In this document: one piece after another, positions 59,600-64,000 of the stretch
Numbering within the stretch: the stretch's first letter is position 1
Layout of the letters: every line of letters begins with the position of its first letter
Assembly (NCBI GenBank): GCA_021325515.1
Contig: JAJPHC010000035.1
Span: 80,717 to 144,716 of the forward strand
Origin: Acidobacteriota bacterium
Lineage (GTDB): Bacteria > Acidobacteriota > Thermoanaerobaculia > Gp7-AA8
Direction: 5' to 3'
DNA: 64,000 nt
Made by a program: the position numbers and the translations under genes
Notes under the pieces: generated by a model
The model's input: only the letters and a program-made list of their open reading frames with translations
The model's database searches: none
Told to the model about the DNA's origin: nothing

Positions 59600-60295
59600 A
59601 TGAAACGCCTGCTCATCGCCACGCTGTTGCTCACCTCGATCGCGGTTTCGGCGCAGCAACCGGAGACTACGTCGACGAATCCCGCGCCGGCACCGGCACC
59701 GGTACCCGCTCCCGCTCCCCAACCATCCGCTGCACCCGACGACGCGCGCCTCGGCGACATCGTCAGGATCGTGAAGTCCGGCATCTCGGAAGGACTCATC
59801 GCGGAACAGATCAAGCAGTCGGGACTCTCGTACAAGCTCACGATGAACGATCTGCTCTATCTGAAGCAGAACGGCGTGCAGGACTCGGTGATCGCCGCGC
59901 TCCTCGCCACGAAGACTGCGGAGGAGACGAGACCGGCGCCGCCTGCCGAGACCGTGTACAGCGAAGTGCTGCTGGTCAGAGGTTGGGGCCCGCTGAAGAA
60001 GGAACGCCCCGGACGGCTCGTGATGAAAGCCGGCACGTTCTCCTGGATCGATGGCGCAGATCCGAAGGAGAACTTCGAGTTTCAGGTCGCAGGACTCGAG
60101 AAGATCTGGTTCACCTGTCAGGCGCAGACCGCGGGCGACGTCTGCTACCAGATCAACTTCCAGATCGTGAAGGGACCGCGTTACTCGTTCCGCGACGTGA
60201 CGCGCGCAAGCGGCGCGAACACAACCGTCAAAGCGATCATGGACAAACTCCGCACCGACTACCCCCGCGCCCCCTTCGGCCCCAACGACCATTAA
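59600..60295 (+). CDS. Secreted protein with Pro/Ala-rich linker
   Basis: 231 residues, GGAGG ribosome site. Signal peptide (MKRLLIATLLLTSIAVSAQQ), a Pro-Ala linker (NPAPAPAPVPAPAPQP), a helical SHOCT-like segment (LGDIVRIVKSGISEGLIAEQ, NDLLYLKQNGVQDSVIAALL) and a C-terminal beta-rich domain (YSEVLLVRGWGPLKKERPG, SWIDGADPKENFEFQVAGL) with a Cys pair (FTCQAQTAGDVCY) that may form a disulfide. It is probably periplasmic. Function unknown. Its TAA stop lies inside a palindromic repeat copy, suggesting the repeat inserted at or formed the gene's end. Confidence 0.72.
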   Translation: MKRLLIATLLLTSIAVSAQQPETTSTNPAPAPAPVPAPAPQPSAAPDDARLGDIVRIVKSGISEGLIAEQIKQSGLSYKLTMNDLLYLKQNGVQDSVIAALLATKTAEETRPAPPAETVYSEVLLVRGWGPLKKERPGRLVMKAGTFSWIDGADPKENFEFQVAGLEKIWFTCQAQTAGDVCYQINFQIVKGPRYSFRDVTRASGANTTVKAIMDKLRTDYPRAPFGPNDH

Positions 60296-60387
60296 GTTGG
60301 TTCGCGGGGGTCACACCTGGAAAATCAACTTAACGGGGCGCCGTTAAGTTGATTTTCCAGGTGTGACCCCCAAAAACCAACTTAACG
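60292..60387. repeat. Inverted pair of REP-like repeats (copies 2 and 3)
   Basis: Copy 2 (60292-60335) is the reverse complement of the 51236 element; copy 3 (60342-60387) is in the same orientation as copy 1 and nearly identical to it (CCCCCAAAAACC against CCCCCGAAAACC). They are separated by 6 bases (GGGCGC), forming one large palindrome able to fold as two adjacent hairpins, like a bacterial interspersed mosaic element. Copy 2 supplies the stop codon of the upstream gene. Confidence 0.87.
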
Positions 60388-60563
60388 ACGGGTCAAAGGT
60401 TGCATCAGTGCTCAATCGGTGACCTGCCGGTTCTGGCTCTCAAGGGTCAGGCGAACTACCAAAAGCCCTCAAAACTAGCGTTTTAGCTACGGCACAGATC
60501 TTGATCCAGGTCTGCGGTCTCTCATCCCACAACAGCGCTTTTTTTGAAGGAAGGGAAGTTCGA
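60388..60563 (+). other. Long leader upstream of the modular secreted protein
   Basis: About 176 bases without a gene. It contains short complementary segments (TGACC/GGTCA near 60420-60450; AAAAC-TAGC-GTTTT near 60470-60485) and a run of seven to eight T at ~60539-60546 just before the purine-rich ribosome site. The T-run and pairing segments could allow transcript-level control, but no known riboswitch consensus was recognised. Confidence 0.35.
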
Positions 60564-63500
60564 TTGAAGAAAGTCTTTGCCCTCCTATCCATCGCGTTTC
60601 TCATGAGCACCGCCGCCTTTGCCCAGGGAAATGGCAACGGCAACGGCAACGGGAATGGCAACGGGAAGTTCCCGTCGCTCGACGATCAGTTGAAGAAGGC
60701 TCACGCCAAAGCGGGCAGCGCGCTCGACAAACTGATCCGCCAGAATCAGGACTTCAGCAAACTGAAAGCCCATGACGCCGCCGACCCGATCGTTCCGCCC
60801 TGGTTGAAGGTCTACTGGCGCAAGGGTCACCCCGAAGTCAATTACGACAACGACAACGATCCGACCGGCGGCTATCCGCTCGTGCTGAAGGAAGTGCTCG
60901 AGTGGATGATGACGCACCAGGACTTCAAGTCGGGCCAGCCGGAAGCGACGATGGAGCCGGGCTACGAGTTCGGCGACCGCGATGAGCTCGACCAGCATCG
61001 CGGCCCCGTCAAGCGCCTCGGCGCCGACGCCGCGACGGCGGGAACGAACGTGCGCGCGTCGGGCTCGCAGACATCCGCACGAAGCGAGTCGGACATCCGC
61101 ATCAACTACTGGAATCCGAGCAAGATCATCTCCGCCTCGAACAACATCGGCGGCTCGGGCCTGCAGGGCATGTACTACTCGAGCGATGGCGGCGTGACGT
61201 GGGGCCAGACGACGCTCCCGCTCGCGACCGGCGACTCGTATCACTCCGATCCCACCGTCGAATGGACGTCCGACGGCACCGCATGGTCGAGCACGATGGG
61301 CATCAACGGCAACACGCTGAAGGTGCAGTCGTACAAGTCGACGAACGGCGGCGCGACGTGGACGTTCGACGGCACGATCTCCGGCAGCCAGACGAACACG
61401 GACAAGCAGATGGAGTGGGTCGATCACAGCGGCTCTTCCGCGTACGCGAACAACATCTATGTGATCTGGCACAACGGCAATCCGGCGTTCATGAACCGCC
61501 GCACGTCGACGGGCTGGGGCGCTCCGATTCAGGTCAGCAGCTCGGAAACGACCGGCACCGCGATCGGCGCCGATGTGAAGACGAATTCCGCGGGCGATGT
61601 CTTCGGCTTCTATCCCGACACCGGCTCGCGCGGGATCTACATCGTGAAGTCGACGAACGGCGGCGCGAGCTATGCGGCGCCGGTGAAGATCGTCACGACC
61701 TACGACTCGTATGACATCGGCGTTCCGGCCTTCTCCAGCCGCCGCATCCTCCTCTATGTCTCCGGCGGCGCATACAGAAACGGCACGACGAACAACGTCT
61801 ACGCGCTCTGGACCGATCTCTCCGGCGACACCGGCTGCACCGCCGCGGCGAACGAGCCGGGCACGAACGCGAGCTCGACGTGCAAGACGCGCATCTGGTT
61901 CTCGCGCTCGACCGACGGCGGCGCGACATGGAGCGCGCGCGTCAAGATCAACAATCAGAGCAGCCTCAATGATCAGTTCAATCCGTTCCTCGCCGTCGAC
62001 GAGACGAACGGCACGATCGGCGCGATGTACTACGACACCGTCAACGATCCGAACCGCAAGAAGGTCGACGTCTACTATCAGATGTCGAGCGACGGCGGCG
62101 CGACGTGGCAGACTCCGGTCAAGGTCACGACCGCGATGACCGACGAGACGGTGACCGGCGCAGACTCCGGCAACCAGTTCGGCGATTACAACGGCCTCTC
62201 CGGCTACGGCAACTCCTTCTTCCCCTCCTGGACCGACCGCCGCAACAGCGGCAGCGAAGAGATCTGGACCGCGAAGGTCACGACCTCGACGACGGCCACC
62301 TACTCGATCAGCGGCAGCGCCGGCACTTCCGGCGCGACCGTGACGGCCGGCTCCTCATCCGCGACGAGTGATGCATCGAACAACTACTCGATCGCGAACC
62401 TCGCGGCCGGCACCTACACCGTCACGCCGAGCAAGAGCGGCTGCACCTTCTCACCCGCATCCGCGTCGGTGACGATCACCTCGGCGAATGTCACCGGCAT
62501 CAACTTCACCGCCACGTGCACGGCTCCGACGTTCACGATCAGCGGCAACGCGGGGACCTCCGGCGCGACGATCACCGCCGGCTCGAGCTCGACTACGAGC
62601 GACGCATCGAACAACTACTCGATGTCCGGTTTCGCCGCCGGCACCTACACCGTGACGCCGAGCAAGAGCGGCTGCACGTTCTCGCCGGCGTCTTCCACAG
62701 TCACGATCACCTCGGCCAACGTCACCGCGAACTTCACGGCGACGTGCGGCACGGGCGACACGCAGCTCACGAGCGGCGTGGCCGCCACGGGCCAGAGCGT
62801 GGCGCAGGGCGCGTGGAAGTACTACTACATCACCGTGCCGGCCGGCGCCTCGAGCCTCACGGTTGCGACGAGCGCCGCGACCGCGGACGTCGATCTCTAC
62901 ACGCAGTTCAACGCGAAGCCGACGTCGTCCTCGTACATCTGCCGCCCCTACAGCTCGTCCGGTAACGAGACCTGCACGGCGAGCAGCCCGTCGACCGGCA
63001 CCTGGTGGTTCGGCGTGAACGGTTACGCGGCGGGGAGCTTCACCATCACCGCGACGATCACGATGCCGGCCGCGACCTACACGATCTCCGGCAACGCGGG
63101 GACGTTCAGCGCAGCGGTGAGTGCAGGCTCGCAGGGCGCGACCAGCGACGGAGCCGGCGCCTACACGATCAGTGGCCTCGCGAACGGCACGTACACCGTG
63201 ACGCCGAGCAAGACCGGCTGCACGTTCTCGCCCGCCAGCACGAGCGTGACGGTGAGCGGAGCGAATGTCACCGGCATCAACTTCACCGCGACGTGCAGCG
63301 TCGCCACGACGCTCTTCTCGAACGGTTTCGAGAGCAGCACCGGCTGGGCAACTGCACAAGTTTCGGGCACGACCGGCGCGTGGACGTACGTGACGTCGGG
63401 CACGCTGCCGACCGCCAGCCCGCATGGCGGCAGCTCCATGGCGAAGTTCAACTCCTACGATGCGACGAGCGGCAATCAGACGCGCATCTATCAGACGACC

Positions 63501-63788
63501 GGCTTCGCGATCTCCAGCTCCGTGGCCTCGGCCACGCTGAAGTTCTGGATGTATCACGACACCGGTTACTCGACGTACGCCGACAAAGTGCAGGTGCAGG
63601 TCAACACCGGCTCCGGCTGGGTGAACGCCGGCACGGCGGTCAACCGCTACGACGGCTCGACGGGCTGGAAGCAGCACACGATCGATCTCTCCGCCTACAA
63701 GGGCACGACCGTACAACTCGGCTTCCTCGGCATCAGCGCCTACGGCAACAACGAGTTCATCGACGACGTGACGGTGACCGCACCCTAA
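60564..63788 (+). CDS. Large secreted modular protein: Asp-box propeller, repeat domains, PPC, jelly-roll C-terminus
   Basis: 1074 residues from TTG 60564 (purine-rich GGAAGGGAAG upstream). Signal peptide (MKKVFALLSIAFLMSTAAFA), a GNGNGNG stretch, then a sialidase-like beta-propeller (~110-570) with several Asp-box repeats (SSDGGVTWG, STNGGATWT, STDGGATWS, SSDGGATWQ). Three carboxypeptidase-regulatory-like modules (~579-652, ~655-728, ~837-911) share SGNAGT...VTPSKSGCTFSPAS; a PPC-type domain (~731-837) and a C-terminal ~160-residue domain starting FSNGFESSTGW, probably a jelly-roll, complete it. No catalytic sialidase Arg triad is evident. Adhesion or glycan binding at the cell surface is likely; enzymatic activity is not shown. 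Confidence 0.88.
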   Translation: MKKVFALLSIAFLMSTAAFAQGNGNGNGNGNGNGKFPSLDDQLKKAHAKAGSALDKLIRQNQDFSKLKAHDAADPIVPPWLKVYWRKGHPEVNYDNDNDPTGGYPLVLKEVLEWMMTHQDFKSGQPEATMEPGYEFGDRDELDQHRGPVKRLGADAATAGTNVRASGSQTSARSESDIRINYWNPSKIISASNNIGGSGLQGMYYSSDGGVTWGQTTLPLATGDSYHSDPTVEWTSDGTAWSSTMGINGNTLKVQSYKSTNGGATWTFDGTISGSQTNTDKQMEWVDHSGSSAYANNIYVIWHNGNPAFMNRRTSTGWGAPIQVSSSETTGTAIGADVKTNSAGDVFGFYPDTGSRGIYIVKSTNGGASYAAPVKIVTTYDSYDIGVPAFSSRRILLYVSGGAYRNGTTNNVYALWTDLSGDTGCTAAANEPGTNASSTCKTRIWFSRSTDGGATWSARVKINNQSSLNDQFNPFLAVDETNGTIGAMYYDTVNDPNRKKVDVYYQMSSDGGATWQTPVKVTTAMTDETVTGADSGNQFGDYNGLSGYGNSFFPSWTDRRNSGSEEIWTAKVTTSTTATYSISGSAGTSGATVTAGSSSATSDASNNYSIANLAAGTYTVTPSKSGCTFSPASASVTITSANVTGINFTATCTAPTFTISGNAGTSGATITAGSSSTTSDASNNYSMSGFAAGTYTVTPSKSGCTFSPASSTVTITSANVTANFTATCGTGDTQLTSGVAATGQSVAQGAWKYYYITVPAGASSLTVATSAATADVDLYTQFNAKPTSSSYICRPYSSSGNETCTASSPSTGTWWFGVNGYAAGSFTITATITMPAATYTISGNAGTFSAAVSAGSQGATSDGAGAYTISGLANGTYTVTPSKTGCTFSPASTSVTVSGANVTGINFTATCSVATTLFSNGFESSTGWATAQVSGTTGAWTYVTSGTLPTASPHGGSSMAKFNSYDATSGNQTRIYQTTGFAISSSVASATLKFWMYHDTGYSTYADKVQVQVNTGSGWVNAGTAVNRYDGSTGWKQHTIDLSAYKGTTVQLGFLGISAYGNNEFIDDVTVTAP

Positions 63789-63812
63789 CGCTTCGCTGCA
63801 CTCGGGGATTCG

Positions 63813-63841
63813 GGGGAGGGCTACGGCCCTCCCCTTTTTTT
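63813..63841 (+). terminator. Rho-independent terminator
   Basis: Perfect 9-bp stem GGGGAGGGC / GCCCTCCCC with a TACG tetraloop followed by seven T (63835-63841), 25 bases after the stop of the large secreted protein. The strongest terminator seen in the window. Confidence 0.93.
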
Positions 63842-63867
63842 GCCCATTCTTCAGTCTGAATTCTGCG

Positions 63868-63894
63868 ATTCTGAATTCAGAAAGAATTCAGAAT
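63868..63894. repeat. AT-rich perfect palindrome
   Basis: ATTCTGAATTC, 5-base loop AGAAA, GAATTCAGAAT: an 11-bp perfect inverted repeat, with more GAATTC-containing repeats on both sides (63856-63900). It is far poorer in GC than the rest of the window and lies just after the terminator. Confidence 0.75.
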
Positions 63895-63964
63895 TCAGGG
63901 GCTTCACACTTTTCAGTGGGTGATTTCGAAGATCTTGCGGATCCCAGCGCAGCAAGACCGCACC

Positions 63965-63995
63965 AGAGATTGAACGCAGAACGCAGAACGCAGAA
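63965..63995 (+). repeat. Short heptamer tandem repeat at window end
   Basis: About three head-to-tail copies of AACGCAG followed by a degenerate AATGAAG. It starts near 63974 and reaches almost to the window edge, so its full length and context are unknown. No gene covers 63789-64000. Confidence 0.6.
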
Positions 63996-64000
63996 TGAAG

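Noticed and set aside
60388..60563. A c-di-GMP (GEMM) or other known riboswitch in the leader of the secreted protein
   Set aside because: The conserved GEMM core and tetraloop-receptor segments could not be found; only short pairings and a T-run are visible.
1..64000. tRNA, rRNA, prophage, integrase or insertion-sequence genes
   Set aside because: No cloverleaf-type TTC arms with matching acceptor stems, no rRNA-like stretches and no transposase or integrase motifs were seen on either strand.

Overview
This is a GC-rich (roughly mid-60s %) bacterial chromosome segment with dense coding on both strands, many 4-base ATGA/GTGA start/stop overlaps and frequent GTG/TTG starts. The cell is Gram-negative: there is a TonB-dependent receptor, lipoboxes, and a putative outer-membrane barrel. 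The many soluble PAS/GAF hybrid kinases, the fused glycosyltransferases and the secreted repeat proteins fit an Acidobacteriota-like soil bacterium. That assignment is inference; no rRNA or tRNA gene was seen. I see no phage, integrase, transposase, CRISPR array or plasmid gene.

Layout. 1-4.65 kb: a truncated gene, then a four-gene minus-strand operon (receiver, receiver-like/ABM fusion, cobalamin-binding photoreceptor-like protein, histidine kinase), with a Cys-rich response regulator converging on it. 4.9-5.6 kb: a nucleotidyltransferase and an overlapping 57-residue gene. 5.6-9.6 kb: a UvrA2-like ABC ATPase and a peptide-binding-type protein without signal peptide. 9.8-18.6 kb: two signalling clusters (sensor subunit/kinase/Rcp1-type regulator/hybrid kinase; MEDS sensor/hybrid kinase) around a ribokinase. 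18.6-21 kb: a PgaC-like glycan synthase and a putative outer-membrane partner. 21-26 kb: an XRE regulator, small proteins and a CheB-CheR-PAS-GAF-kinase megaprotein. 26.1-33.5 kb: stress and envelope genes (BamE-like lipoprotein, GlsB, two RRM proteins, GT4-GH130 pair, fatty-acid desaturase). 33.6-39 kb: a PAS hybrid kinase, a GAF protein, pirin, RNase HI, a VOC protein and a CDF transporter. 39-49.2 kb: a glycan/isoprenoid block with two multi-domain glycosyltransferases, a membrane protein carrying a terpene-cyclase-like C-terminus, and a UbiA prenyltransferase. 49.3-64 kb: TonB receptor, GAF/PAS kinase, small enzymes, a PATAN/J-like/TPR protein and two secreted proteins, the last a 1074-residue modular protein closed by a strong terminator.

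Themes. Eight genes carry sensor-kinase cores, most with no membrane segment, so cytoplasmic sensing dominates. The best candidates for undescribed biology are: (1) the cobalamin photoreceptor-like operon, whose sensor has the Wx9EH and ExHxxG motifs but no DNA-binding domain; (2) the membrane protein with a QW motif and a DxDDTA motif, overlapping a UbiA gene; (3) a MEDS sensor gene interrupted by an in-frame TGA where I expect a cysteine, followed by a SECIS-sized hairpin; and (4) a 46-bp dispersed palindromic repeat in three copies.
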